From NCBI RefSeq assembly GCF_027944115.1, contig NZ_JAPJZI010000001.1, forward strand, positions 372,001 through 436,000: DNA of 64,000 nt. Direction: 5' to 3'. The notes under the pieces were generated by a model. The model did not search any database. It was not told the DNA's origin and saw only the letters and a list, made by a program, of their open reading frames with translations. Positions 1 through 8,456 of the stretch are shown here, piece by piece. How positions within the stretch are numbered: the first letter of the stretch is position 1; each line of letters opens with the position of its first letter. A program made the position numbers and the translations under genes. This DNA comes from Hoeflea prorocentri (GTDB lineage: Bacteria > Pseudomonadota > Alphaproteobacteria > Rhizobiales > Rhizobiaceae).

Positions 1-1
1 T

Positions 2-1441
2 GTCGTTGAGCCTCATTCGACCGGGGTCGGTGGGGATTGTTTCTGCCTGTATGCGCCGGAAGGCAGTGATGAACTTGTCGCCTATAATGGGTCCGGCCGG
101 ACGCCCGCGGCGACGGACGCCGATGCGCTTTTGCGCAGTGGCATGAAGGATATTCCGAGATATTCGCCGGTTTCGGTCACGGTGCCCGGGGCAATCGATG
201 CCTGGGTCCGGCTTCTCAAAGACCATGGGCGTCTGTCGCTCGCCGAAGTATTGATGCCGGCAATCGGATACGCCGAGGACGGTTTCCCCATTTCTCCGCG
301 CATTCATTTCGATATGGCCAACCAGGCGGAGTTTCTCGGCAACGATCCCGTCAGTTCCGCGACGTACCTAAAGGATGGCAAGGCTCCGGCGGTGGGATCG
401 GTGATGCGTCTTCCGCAATTGGCCAGGACGATGAGGGCGGTTGCCGAGCAAGGCTCCGACGTCTTTTACAAGGGCTGGATCGCGCGCGACATTGTCGAAC
501 GATTGCAGGAACTTGGCGGCGTACACACGATGGACGATCTTGCCCGTGCGGGCGGGGAGTATGTTGCGCCAATTGCATCGCGATACCGCGACCATACCAT
601 TCACCAGTGCCCGCCCAACGGGCAGGGTGTCATTGCGCTCTTGCTGCTGAACATGATGCAGCGGTTCGATATCGATCCCGGCGGACCGCTGACGGCGGAT
701 CGCATTCATCTTGAAATCGAGGCATGCCGGCTTGCCTATGCGGCGCGCAATCATTTTGTCGGCGATCCTGAGTTTTCGGCAGTGCCGGTCGAAGTGCTGC
801 TTTCAGACGATTATGCGCGCAAATTGGCGGGATCCATCGACATGTCCCGGGCAACGGTGCCTGCGGTAGATATTGATGTGCCGCGCCACCGCGATACGGT
901 CTATATCAGCGTGGTCGATGAGGACCGCAACGCCTGCAGTTTCATCAATACGCTGTTTTTTGGCTTCGGCAGCGGCATAACGGCGCCGGAATCGGGCGTA
1001 ACGCTGCATAATCGCGGCCAGGGCTTTACACTCCAGGAAGGCCATCCGAACCGTATCGCTCCGGGCAAGAGGCCGCTGCACACCATTATTCCCGCCATGG
1101 AGACGAAAGACGGCCGTGCGCAGATGTCCTTTGGTGTTATGGGCGGTCAATATCAGGCATTCGGGCATATGCAGTTCTTGTCGCGGTATCATGATTTCGG
1201 GCTCGACCTTCAGGAAGCAATGGACGCGCCACGTTTCATGGCCGATCCGTTCAACGGGCAGGTCGAGATGGAGAACGCGATCGATGCCGATATCTGTGAG
1301 GACCTTGTTCGGCGTGGCCACGACATCGCGACGGCGTCCGTTCCGATTGGAGGATCGCAGGCCATTGCTATCGATTGGGAAAACAACGTCCTGACCGGAG
1401 CTTCTGACCCGCGCAAGGATGGCTGCGCGATCGGCTACTGA
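2..1441 (+). CDS. gamma-glutamyltransferase-family Ntn hydrolase (5' end outside window)
   Basis: The reading frame is open from base 2, so the N-terminus lies upstream of the window; 479 residues are visible. The family makes a precursor that cleaves itself into a large and a small subunit, the new N-terminal threonine being the nucleophile. The first visible residues match the family's glycine-rich region (VEPHSTGVGGD). The processing site is DTVYISVVD, with the catalytic Thr codon at 896-898. Two downstream motifs are unusual: the canonical LNNxMDDF region reads LHNRGQGF, and the GKRPLSS oxyanion region reads GKRPLHT. This suits the GGT-like acylase/YwrD-type subgroup better than classical glutathione-cleaving GGT. 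Family assignment is firm; the substrate is unknown. Whether it has a signal peptide cannot be seen. Confidence 0.88.
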   Translation, partial: VVEPHSTGVGGDCFCLYAPEGSDELVAYNGSGRTPAATDADALLRSGMKDIPRYSPVSVTVPGAIDAWVRLLKDHGRLSLAEVLMPAIGYAEDGFPISPRIHFDMANQAEFLGNDPVSSATYLKDGKAPAVGSVMRLPQLARTMRAVAEQGSDVFYKGWIARDIVERLQELGGVHTMDDLARAGGEYVAPIASRYRDHTIHQCPPNGQGVIALLLLNMMQRFDIDPGGPLTADRIHLEIEACRLAYAARNHFVGDPEFSAVPVEVLLSDDYARKLAGSIDMSRATVPAVDIDVPRHRDTVYISVVDEDRNACSFINTLFFGFGSGITAPESGVTLHNRGQGFTLQEGHPNRIAPGKRPLHTIIPAMETKDGRAQMSFGVMGGQYQAFGHMQFLSRYHDFGLDLQEAMDAPRFMADPFNGQVEMENAIDADICEDLVRRGHDIATASVPIGGSQAIAIDWENNVLTGASDPRKDGCAIGY

Positions 1442-1633
1442 AGATATGAGACGGGCCGGCGGTCGACCGATTTCGCGTTAATGATGATCTGCGCCGCCAG
1501 AAAGCCGCCTAGTTTGGAATATAACGAGGCCGTCGTCACAATCTCCGGATGATGAAAGCCGGCATTGTTTCATGTCAATTCGGTGATAGATTGTCGCAGA
1601 ATCATCCGGTAGCAGAGGCCGTTCAACTCTTTC

Positions 1634-2737
1634 ATGCTTCGATTTCTTCGTTCCGAATACGCGCTCATCGTGGGCTTTATCATTACAGGTCTGGCCTATG
1701 GTCCGTTTTCGGGCCTGTTTGGTGAGACCTTTACCGGGCCTGTCTATACTGTTTTGTTTGTGGTGCTCTTTACCAGCATGCTGCTGCTTTCGTTCTCGGC
1801 AGTGCGGCATGCCGACCATCTGGCCGAACTGCTTGGTGAGCCTTACGGCACGCTGATCCTGACGATTGCCGTCATTACCATTGAGGTTGCCTTGATCTCG
1901 GCAATCATGCTCAGCGGCGATGCACAGCCCACCCTTGCACGCGATACGATGATGGCCGTCCTGATGATCGTGATGAACGGCGTTGTCGGTCTTGTGCTGC
2001 TTGTGGGCGGGTTCAAACACAGTGAGCAGGAGTTCAATCTGCGGGGCGCCAGCGCCTTTCTGACGGTTCTGGTGACCCTGGCCACGATGACGCTGATCCT
2101 GCCGAACTTTACTGTTTCGACACCTGATCCAAGCCTCAGCCGGATACAGGCAGAGTGGTTCGCGGTCATAACGATTGTTCTCTACGTTACGTTTCTGGCG
2201 ATCCAGACATCGCGTCACCGCTCGTTTTTCATGCAGCCGGGTATGGAAGACGGGGAAGACGCGCATCACGGTCCGCCGGGCGGCGGGTCTGTTTCCTATC
2301 ATGCCGTGCTGTTGGTGCTGACCCTTGTTCCCGCGGTGCTCCTGTCGAAGAAGCTCGCGGTGCTGGTCGATTTCGGCATCGGCACGTGGAGCCTGCCCGC
2401 TGCGATCGGCGGCATTATCATCGCGGCACTTGTGTTGGCGCCGGAGGCGCTTGCGGCCTTTCATGCCGCGCGGCAGAACTACCTTCAGCGGGCGGTCAAT
2501 ATCTGTCTCGGATCGGCGCTTGCGACCATCGGCCTGACTGTTCCGGCAGCGCTTGCCATTTCCATCTTTTTCAACAAGGAAATCCAGCTCGGTATCGGCA
2601 ACACCGACATGACATTGCTGCTTTTGACCATGTTCGTCAGCGCGCTGACATTCGGCGGAACCCGTACGAACATGCTGCAAGGCGCTGTCCATCTGGTGAT
2701 ATTCGTCGTCTATATCGTGCTGATCTTCAATCCCTGA
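1634..2737 (+). CDS. chaA: ChaA-like calcium (sodium/potassium)/proton antiporter
   Basis: A 367-residue hydrophobic protein with about ten to eleven membrane segments, matching the CaCA-superfamily ChaA antiporters that exchange cytoplasmic Ca2+, Na+ or K+ for external protons. The signature GEPYGTLILT is at residues 68-77, followed by an intramembrane glutamate (E84). A second acidic motif (LAPEALAAFHAA, near residue 255) gives the expected internal duplication. Length is typical of the family. No strong Shine-Dalgarno is visible before the ATG. It stands alone between the GGT-like gene and the cytochrome bd operon. Which ion it prefers cannot be read from sequence. Confidence 0.85.
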   Translation: MLRFLRSEYALIVGFIITGLAYGPFSGLFGETFTGPVYTVLFVVLFTSMLLLSFSAVRHADHLAELLGEPYGTLILTIAVITIEVALISAIMLSGDAQPTLARDTMMAVLMIVMNGVVGLVLLVGGFKHSEQEFNLRGASAFLTVLVTLATMTLILPNFTVSTPDPSLSRIQAEWFAVITIVLYVTFLAIQTSRHRSFFMQPGMEDGEDAHHGPPGGGSVSYHAVLLVLTLVPAVLLSKKLAVLVDFGIGTWSLPAAIGGIIIAALVLAPEALAAFHAARQNYLQRAVNICLGSALATIGLTVPAALAISIFFNKEIQLGIGNTDMTLLLLTMFVSALTFGGTRTNMLQGAVHLVIFVVYIVLIFNP

Positions 2738-2880
2738 TATCCGGATGGTCCGGGCCTTGCGGAAAGGACTTGTGCGGCGTCATTGCGCCGCGGTGGCTGC
2801 TACATTTTTGGCAATTGAAATCAGGCCGGCTATGCCAATAATGGCAGCGGGGTGCTTCAACCGAGAACGGAAGATTCGCG

Positions 2881-4290
2881 ATGGCAGACTTCAGCGACCC
2901 AGTTATTCTTGCCCGCATTCAGTTCGCGTTTACCGTCTCGTTCCATATCATTTTCCCGGCGACGTCCATCGGGCTGGCGAGCTTCCTTGCATTCGTGCAA
3001 TGGCGCTGGATGCAAACCCGTGAAGAAGTCTATCTGACCCTTTTTGATTTCTGGATCAAACCGTTCGCCGTCGTGTTCGGCATGGGTGTCGTATCCGGCC
3101 TGATGCTGAGTTACGAATTCGGCACCAACTGGAGCGTTTTCGCCGACAAGGCCGGCCCGGTGATCGGCCCGCTGATGGGTTACGAGGTCATGACCGCATT
3201 CTTCGTCGAGGCGGGCTTTCTCGGTGTTATGCTGTTCGGACGCGACAAGGTCGGTCCAAGATTGCATTTTTTCGCAACCTTCATGGTGGCGGCGGGCACG
3301 CTCGGATCGGCCTTCTGGATCCTGAGCGTCAATAGTTGGATGCAGACGCCGGCCGGCTACGGCATGAACGAGGCGGGACAGTTCATTCCGCTGAGCTGGA
3401 TGGAGGTGATCTTCAACCCGTCCTTCCCCTATCGCTTCGTCCATATGGTCTTTGCCGCCTATCTGACGACAGCGCTGGTCGTGGCGGCAACGGCCGCCTA
3501 TCATTTGCGCCGCGCCCGGCAGAACCGCACGACGCGCAAGATGTTCTCGCTGGCCATGTGGATCATCGCCATTGTCGCACCGCTGCAGATCCTTGCCGGC
3601 GACCAGCACGGGCTTAATACCTATGAGCACCAGCCGGCCAAGGTTGCCGCGCTGGAGGGGCATTTCAAGACCCGCAAGGCAGCACCGGAGTATATTTTCG
3701 GCTGGCCCAATATGGAGACCGGCGAAATCGACTATGCGGTTTCCATTCCCTATCTCGGGTCGTGGATTCTTACTCATGATTTCAACGCGGAGGTTGTCGG
3801 ACTTGACCAGTTTCCGCGCGAAGACTGGCCGAACGTTAATATTCTGTTCTGGTCATTCCGGATCATGGTGGGGCTCGGCCTGTTGTTCTTCACGCTCGGC
3901 TGCTGGGGCCTGTGGAAGCGATATCGCGGCCAGCTTTACGACAGTCCGCGGCTGGCACAGTTCGCACTGATGCTCGGGCCGACCGGCTATATCGCGGTTC
4001 TGTGCGGCTGGGTGACGACGGAGGTCGGCCGGCAGCCCTATACGATCTACGGCCTTTTGCGGACGTCGGATTCCGTTTCTCCGGTCGCCGCGCCGGCGGT
4101 GGCCACATCGCTGGCCGCCATCGTGGTCGTCTACCTCTTCGTCTTCGGACTGGGGACGCTCTATACGCTGCGGCTTTTGGCCAAAGACCCGCCGGACAGC
4201 CCTGCCGAACAGCAGCGTGGACTGCTCGATCAGGGCGGACGCCGCGCCGTCCGGATCTGGCGGCTCATATGGCCGGGCAGGGAGGTCTAG
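2881..4290 (+). CDS. cydA: cytochrome bd-type quinol oxidase subunit I, CIO (short Q-loop) type
   Basis: Subunit I of the cytochrome bd quinol:O2 oxidoreductase of the inner membrane, which carries hemes b558, b595 and d. Visible ligand positions by comparison with E. coli CydA are H22 (H19), H188 (H186) and M329 (M393), with E102 and E110 matching E99/E107 of the proton path. The quinol-site motif GRQPY is at 383-387. At 469 residues the protein lacks the long Q-loop insert of E. coli CydA (522), which places it with the cyanide-insensitive (CIO) subgroup. The subunit II gene starts 3 bp after this stop, with its ribosome-binding site over the end of this gene. Confidence 0.94.
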   Translation: MADFSDPVILARIQFAFTVSFHIIFPATSIGLASFLAFVQWRWMQTREEVYLTLFDFWIKPFAVVFGMGVVSGLMLSYEFGTNWSVFADKAGPVIGPLMGYEVMTAFFVEAGFLGVMLFGRDKVGPRLHFFATFMVAAGTLGSAFWILSVNSWMQTPAGYGMNEAGQFIPLSWMEVIFNPSFPYRFVHMVFAAYLTTALVVAATAAYHLRRARQNRTTRKMFSLAMWIIAIVAPLQILAGDQHGLNTYEHQPAKVAALEGHFKTRKAAPEYIFGWPNMETGEIDYAVSIPYLGSWILTHDFNAEVVGLDQFPREDWPNVNILFWSFRIMVGLGLLFFTLGCWGLWKRYRGQLYDSPRLAQFALMLGPTGYIAVLCGWVTTEVGRQPYTIYGLLRTSDSVSPVAAPAVATSLAAIVVVYLFVFGLGTLYTLRLLAKDPPDSPAEQQRGLLDQGGRRAVRIWRLIWPGREV

Positions 4291-4292
4291 CG

Positions 4293-5291
4293 ATGGACTA
4301 TGCTTTGATCTGGGCGCTCATTCTCGCCATCGGTGTCTTTGTCTATGTCGCACTGGACGGCTTTGATCTTGGCGTCGGTATCCTGTTTCCCCTTCTTGAA
4401 GACGAGCAGGAGCGCGATACCGCCATCGGCGCCATTGCGCCTGTCTGGGACGGCAATGAAACCTGGCTGGTCCTTGGCGGCGGTGGATTGCTGGCGGTGT
4501 TTCCGCTGGCCTATTCGGTCATCTTTCCAGCGCTTTATGTGCCGCTCATCGCGATGCTGTTGGCGCTGGTCTTCAGGGGCGTTGCCTTCGAGTTCCGGGT
4601 GCATGCCGGCCGTCACAAGCGGTTCTGGGATCATGCCTTTTTCGGCGGTTCACTGGTCGCTGCATTTGCCCAGGGCATATCGCTCGGCGCATGGCTGCAG
4701 GGAATCGAGGTTGTCGGGCGGTCCTATAGCGGCGCGTGGTGGGACTGGCTCACGCCCTTTTCGGTCGCAACGGGGCTCGCCCTGGTGTTCGGCTATGCAT
4801 TGCTTGGCGCGGCATGGCTTAACCTGAAAACCGAGGGAGCGCTGAATGCCCGTGTGAATCGTTTGATCATCCCGCTGGCGGCGGCGACGATCGGCTTTAT
4901 CGTCGCGGTCAGTCTCTGGACACCGTTTATGAACGAGCGCTATGCCGCGCGCTGGTTTACGTTTCCGACGATGATTTACGCCTTGCCCGTTCCGCTCTTT
5001 GTCGCAGCGACGGTGTTCACGCTATGGCAATCGCTCAAAAATGATAATGCCCTACGCGCCTTCCTCAGCGCTGAACTTCTGTTTCTGCTTTGCTATATCG
5101 GCATCGGTATCAGCGTTTGGCCGCATATCGTCCCGACTGCGATAACCATCCATGACGCAGCCGGACCTGACAAGAGCCTCGGCTTCCTGCTTGTCGGTGC
5201 GGTCGTTCTCATTCCATTGATTCTTGCCTATACGGCGGCGGCCTACTGGATCTTCCGCGGCAAGGTCAAGCATGGCGGTTATCACCATTGA
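4293..5291 (+). CDS. cydB: cytochrome bd-type quinol oxidase subunit II
   Basis: A 332-residue integral membrane protein, subunit II of the bd oxidase. The N-terminus carries the diagnostic DGFDLGVGILFP motif, and a conserved WDGNETWLV stretch follows. The frame stays open upstream to 3912, but that part lies inside cydA. The ATG at 4293 is chosen because GGGAGGT at about 4280-4286 is well spaced and the protein then begins exactly like other CydB proteins. It sits between cydA and a tiny third-subunit gene in one operon. Confidence 0.94.
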   Translation: MDYALIWALILAIGVFVYVALDGFDLGVGILFPLLEDEQERDTAIGAIAPVWDGNETWLVLGGGGLLAVFPLAYSVIFPALYVPLIAMLLALVFRGVAFEFRVHAGRHKRFWDHAFFGGSLVAAFAQGISLGAWLQGIEVVGRSYSGAWWDWLTPFSVATGLALVFGYALLGAAWLNLKTEGALNARVNRLIIPLAAATIGFIVAVSLWTPFMNERYAARWFTFPTMIYALPVPLFVAATVFTLWQSLKNDNALRAFLSAELLFLLCYIGIGISVWPHIVPTAITIHDAAGPDKSLGFLLVGAVVLIPLILAYTAAAYWIFRGKVKHGGYHH

Positions 5292-5302
5292 CGGGTGCGG
5301 CC

Positions 5303-5440
5303 ATGGACAAGGAAAAGAAAGACATGCCAAAGGGCCCGCTTTGGCGCAGGCTCTTGTGGTTTATCGCCCTTTGGGTCGCGGGCGTGTTGACGATCACCGC
5401 TGTCGGCTACCTGTTGAGGAGTTTTTTCATCCCCGGCTAA
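5303..5440 (+). CDS. small third subunit of CIO-type bd oxidase (DUF2474/CydX-like)
   Basis: A 45-residue protein starting at ATG 5303, 11 bp after cydB. It has a basic N-terminus (MDKEKKDMPKGPLWRR) and one membrane segment from about residue 18 to 40 ending in FFIPG. Tiny single-span proteins of this pattern (PLWRRLLWFIALW) directly downstream of cioAB/cydAB belong to the DUF2474 family, considered counterparts of E. coli CydX, which stabilises the oxidase. The gene is below most gene-finder cut-offs. Its last 4 bp overlap the convergent ABC ATPase gene. Context and composition make it convincing; a function in assembly or stability is inferred from the family. Confidence 0.8.
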   Translation: MDKEKKDMPKGPLWRRLLWFIALWVAGVLTITAVGYLLRSFFIPG

Positions 5441-6546
5441 AGCCTTAACTCGGTTTCAGGATCGAACAGGCAGGCCTTGTTCATGTCGATGGCGAATTGC
5501 ATGGTCTCGCCCTGATCCGGCGCTTCGTCCGGATCGCAGGCAACGATAACTTCCTGCTCACCAAGCCTTGCCATCAGGATCGTTTCTGACCCGGTGGGTT
5601 CCACCATGTCGATGCTGATGTCCACGAGGGTGGACGTGCCGCCCTTGCGTTCCGCCCGTTGCTCATGCGCCGGGCTGAAATGTTCAGGCCGGATACCGAA
5701 TACAACCTTTTGCCCGGCCTCCAGCCTGGTGTGTGTTTCCGTAATCAGCGGAAGGACCGCGCCATCGCCGCCTTGAAGGACGATGCCGGGAGCATCTCCG
5801 GCTCCGGTTATCTCGCCCTGCAGGAAGTTCATTGTCGGCGATCCCATGAAGCTCGCGACAAACCGGTTGGTCGGATTGGAGTAGATATTGTTGGGGGTGT
5901 CATATTGCTGCAAAACACCGTTGAACATGACCGCGATGCGGCTGGCCAGCGTCATCGCCTCGACCTGGTCATGGGTGACGTAAACGGTTGTCTTTCCGAT
6001 ATTCTGGTGCAGCTTCTTGATCTCGGTGCGCATTTCGACGCGCAATTTTGCGTCCAGATTGGACAAGGGTTCATCGAACAGGAACAGCTTCGGATCGCGC
6101 ACGAGGGCGCGGCCCATGGCCACCCTCTGGCGCTGTCCACCGGAGAGCTGGCTGGGTTTGCGCCCGAGCAGGTGATCGATCTGGAGGAGCGCCGCAACGC
6201 GGGCGATCTCCCTTTCCCTTTCGGCTTTCGCAATGCCCCGGCTTTCCATGCCGAAGCTCATGTTTTCGCGCACGCTCATGGTGGGGTAGAGCGCGTAGCT
6301 CTGGAATACCATCGCGATGTCGCGATCCTTCGGTGCTTCGTTGTTGACGAGATGGCCGTCGATGCGGATCTCGCCCGAGGTCACACTTTCCAGACCTGCA
6401 ATCATGGAGAGCAGTGTAGATTTTCCACAACCGGACGGGCCGACCAGCGCAATGAATTCGCCGGATTGAGCCTCGAGGTTCACATCCTTCAGAACCTCGA
6501 CGTGTCCGTAGCGCTTGCGCAGATCCTTGATCAACAATGACGACAT
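5437..6546 (-). CDS. sugar ABC transporter ATP-binding protein (MalK/UgpC type)
   Basis: The 369-residue ATPase of a CUT1 carbohydrate importer, acting at the cytoplasmic face of the membrane. Walker A GPSGCGKST is at 36-44, the Q-loop at Q82, the signature LSGGQRQ at 134-140, Walker B LFLFDEP at 154-160 and the switch His at H192. A C-terminal MalK-type TOBE regulatory domain runs from about 235 to the end. It is the last gene of the leftward operon, 12 bp after the MalG-type permease, and its stop overlaps the convergent bd-oxidase small subunit gene. Confidence 0.93.
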   Translation of the reverse strand: MSSLLIKDLRKRYGHVEVLKDVNLEAQSGEFIALVGPSGCGKSTLLSMIAGLESVTSGEIRIDGHLVNNEAPKDRDIAMVFQSYALYPTMSVRENMSFGMESRGIAKAEREREIARVAALLQIDHLLGRKPSQLSGGQRQRVAMGRALVRDPKLFLFDEPLSNLDAKLRVEMRTEIKKLHQNIGKTTVYVTHDQVEAMTLASRIAVMFNGVLQQYDTPNNIYSNPTNRFVASFMGSPTMNFLQGEITGAGDAPGIVLQGGDGAVLPLITETHTRLEAGQKVVFGIRPEHFSPAHEQRAERKGGTSTLVDISIDMVEPTGSETILMARLGEQEVIVACDPDEAPDQGETMQFAIDMNKACLFDPETELRL

Positions 6547-6558
6547 GAGTTCAACCTG

Positions 6559-7461
6559 CTATTTGACTGCGCCCTGGGTCAGGCCGCGCACGAAATATTT
6601 GCCGCCCACCAGATAGATGAAAAGAGGCGGAAGAGCCGCCATGATGACTGCCGCCGCTTCGACATTGTAATGGCGTTCGCCGGTTCCTGAGCCGGAGAAG
6701 GCGACGATGGCTGCGGTGATCGGCTGCTTATCGCCGGATGTGAACACGGTGCCGAACAGGAACTCGTTCCAAATCCCGGTGAACTGCCAGATCACCGTGA
6801 CGATCAGGATCGGCGGCGAAAGGGGTAGGATGATGCGGCGGAAGATGCGCCAGAAGCCGGCACCGTCGATCCGCGCCGCCTTGATCAGGTCGTCCGGAAT
6901 ATTGACGAAATAGTTCCGACAAAACAGCGTCGTGAAGGAGACGCCCTGAACCGTATGGACAAGCACCAGCCCGGCAATCGTGTTTGAGAGCCCCACCGTT
7001 CCCAGAACATAGGCCCAGGGCAGCAAGGTCATCTGCGCCGGCAGGAAGACGCCAAGCGTGATCAGACCGAATATGAGGCCGTCTCCACGGAAGCGCCATT
7101 TCGACAGGATGTAGCCGTTGACGAGACCCAGCGCCGTCGACAGGGCCGTTGCCGGGATCGTCATCAGGAGCGAGTTTTTGTAGAAGCGCGAAACGCCCTC
7201 GCAGGTTCCGCCGATGCAGAACGTGCCCCAGGCTTCGGCCCAGTATTGCAGGGAAAAGGAAGCCGGCCAGGAGATGAAACCCCTTCGCACAATGTCGTCG
7301 AGCGGTCGCAGCGTGTTTGTTGAAATGATGATCAGCGGCGCCAGGTAGACAAAGGCGAAGATGCCAAGGGTCAGATAAACCCCGAATTTGGACATGAGCT
7401 GCCGGTTCCGGCTTCCCGTGGCCAACGGGTCGAATTCCTGACGGGTTGCAGTCTCAGCCAT
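6559..7461 (-). CDS. sugar ABC transporter permease (MalG type)
   Basis: A 300-residue permease with six predicted membrane segments and the CUT1 EAA loop (AARIDGAGFWRIFRRIILP) that docks on the ATPase. The frame is open further upstream, but the start at 7461 (MAETATRQ) is chosen because it gives an 8-bp overlap with the preceding permease gene and a normal cytoplasmic N-terminus. An insert with two cysteines (CIGGTCEG) lies in the first periplasmic loop, which is uncommon in MalG proteins. It works with the MalF-type permease, ATPase and binding protein of this operon. Confidence 0.92.
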   Translation of the reverse strand: MAETATRQEFDPLATGSRNRQLMSKFGVYLTLGIFAFVYLAPLIIISTNTLRPLDDIVRRGFISWPASFSLQYWAEAWGTFCIGGTCEGVSRFYKNSLLMTIPATALSTALGLVNGYILSKWRFRGDGLIFGLITLGVFLPAQMTLLPWAYVLGTVGLSNTIAGLVLVHTVQGVSFTTLFCRNYFVNIPDDLIKAARIDGAGFWRIFRRIILPLSPPILIVTVIWQFTGIWNEFLFGTVFTSGDKQPITAAIVAFSGSGTGERHYNVEAAAVIMAALPPLFIYLVGGKYFVRGLTQGAVK

Positions 7462-8377
7462 GGCCGCCGCCCTCCTTGCGTTGCCGCCAGACCGACCAGA
7501 GCGCATAAGGCACGAGCACGAGTGCAAGAGCCGCCAGGATCATCACCGCCGCGGCAGCGCCCTGTGCTATCTGTCCGCGCTGAAACATCAGATCATAGAC
7601 GACGATGGCCGGGACGGTTGTTGCGACGCCGGGACCGCCCTGGGTCAGCGCGACGACGAGGTCATAGGTCTTGATCGCGAACTGAAGCAGCACGACCGTT
7701 ACGGCCACGAAGATCGGCCATATGGTCGGCAAAATTACCCGGCGGTAGATGCGCGGCATCGATGCGCCGTCGATCTGCGCCGCCTTGACGAGATCGCCGT
7801 CCACGGACCGCAGGCCGGCGAGGATCAGCGCCATTGCAAAGCCGGACGCATGCCAGATCGCCGTAAGCACAACGACATAGAGCGCGACGTCGCGGTCGGC
7901 GATCCAGTTGAATTTTGCCGTCACCCAGCCGATGTCCTTCAGGGCCAGTTCGATGCCGGTCTGGGGATGGAAAATCCAGCGCCAGACAGTGCCTGTGACG
8001 ATAAAGGAGATGGCGAGCGGATAGAGATAGATGGTGCGCCAGATGGCTTCAAAACGCACACGCTGATCGATCAGGATCGCCAGCAGGGTGCCAATCACCA
8101 GCGCTCCAAGCACGTAGAGCGCGCCGAATACAAAAAGGTTCTGATAGGCGAAGGTCCAACGCTTGCTTTGCCACAAAGCCGCATAGGGGCCAAAGCCGCC
8201 GTAGTCGAGTTGGGGCAGGAGCGTGGAGTTGGATATCGAAACCCAGAACGTCCAGCCGGAAAACAGCACCACATAGACAAAGGCCGCGAAGATCGATGGC
8301 ACCAGCACGAACTGTGGAGTCAAGCGGGACAAGCGCTGCCACAGTGCGTTTTGCCGGGTATTACCCTGCTGCTGCAT
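7454..8377 (-). CDS. sugar ABC transporter permease (MalF type)
   Basis: A 307-residue inner-membrane permease with six predicted spans and the EAA motif KAAQIDGASMPRIYRRVILP near residue 225. The start at 8377 (MQQQGNTRQ) is supported by a strong GGAGGAGGTCC ribosome-binding site just upstream; the longer open frame to 8530 runs into the binding-protein gene. It is separated from the upstream binding-protein gene by about 80 bp containing a perfect GC hairpin, and overlaps the next permease gene by 8 bp. Confidence 0.92.
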   Translation of the reverse strand: MQQQGNTRQNALWQRLSRLTPQFVLVPSIFAAFVYVVLFSGWTFWVSISNSTLLPQLDYGGFGPYAALWQSKRWTFAYQNLFVFGALYVLGALVIGTLLAILIDQRVRFEAIWRTIYLYPLAISFIVTGTVWRWIFHPQTGIELALKDIGWVTAKFNWIADRDVALYVVVLTAIWHASGFAMALILAGLRSVDGDLVKAAQIDGASMPRIYRRVILPTIWPIFVAVTVVLLQFAIKTYDLVVALTQGGPGVATTVPAIVVYDLMFQRGQIAQGAAAAVMILAALALVLVPYALWSVWRQRKEGGGHG

Positions 8378-8420
8378 CAAGGACCTCCTCCAGACTTTTG
8401 TCGGCACGTGACCGGCAGGC

Positions 8421-8440
8421 GGCCCCGCATCGGCGGGGCC
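8421..8440 (-). terminator. GC-rich stem-loop between binding-protein and permease genes
   Basis: A perfect inverted repeat with arms GGCCCCGC and GCGGGGCC and a 4-nt loop, just after the stop of the sugar-binding-protein gene. There is no T-run, so it is probably not a strong intrinsic terminator. Such hairpins between binding-protein and permease genes usually stabilise the upstream message or attenuate read-through, giving more binding protein than permease. Confidence 0.6.
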
Positions 8441-8456
8441 ACCCGTAATCATCGTC

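Noticed and set aside
1478-2692. A 404-codon antisense open frame over chaA.
   Set aside because: Composition rich in Arg, His and Gln, typical of the complement of a membrane-protein gene; no motif.
3912-4292. N-terminal extension of cydB.
   Set aside because: It lies within cydA in another frame; the ATG at 4293 has a strong ribosome-binding site.
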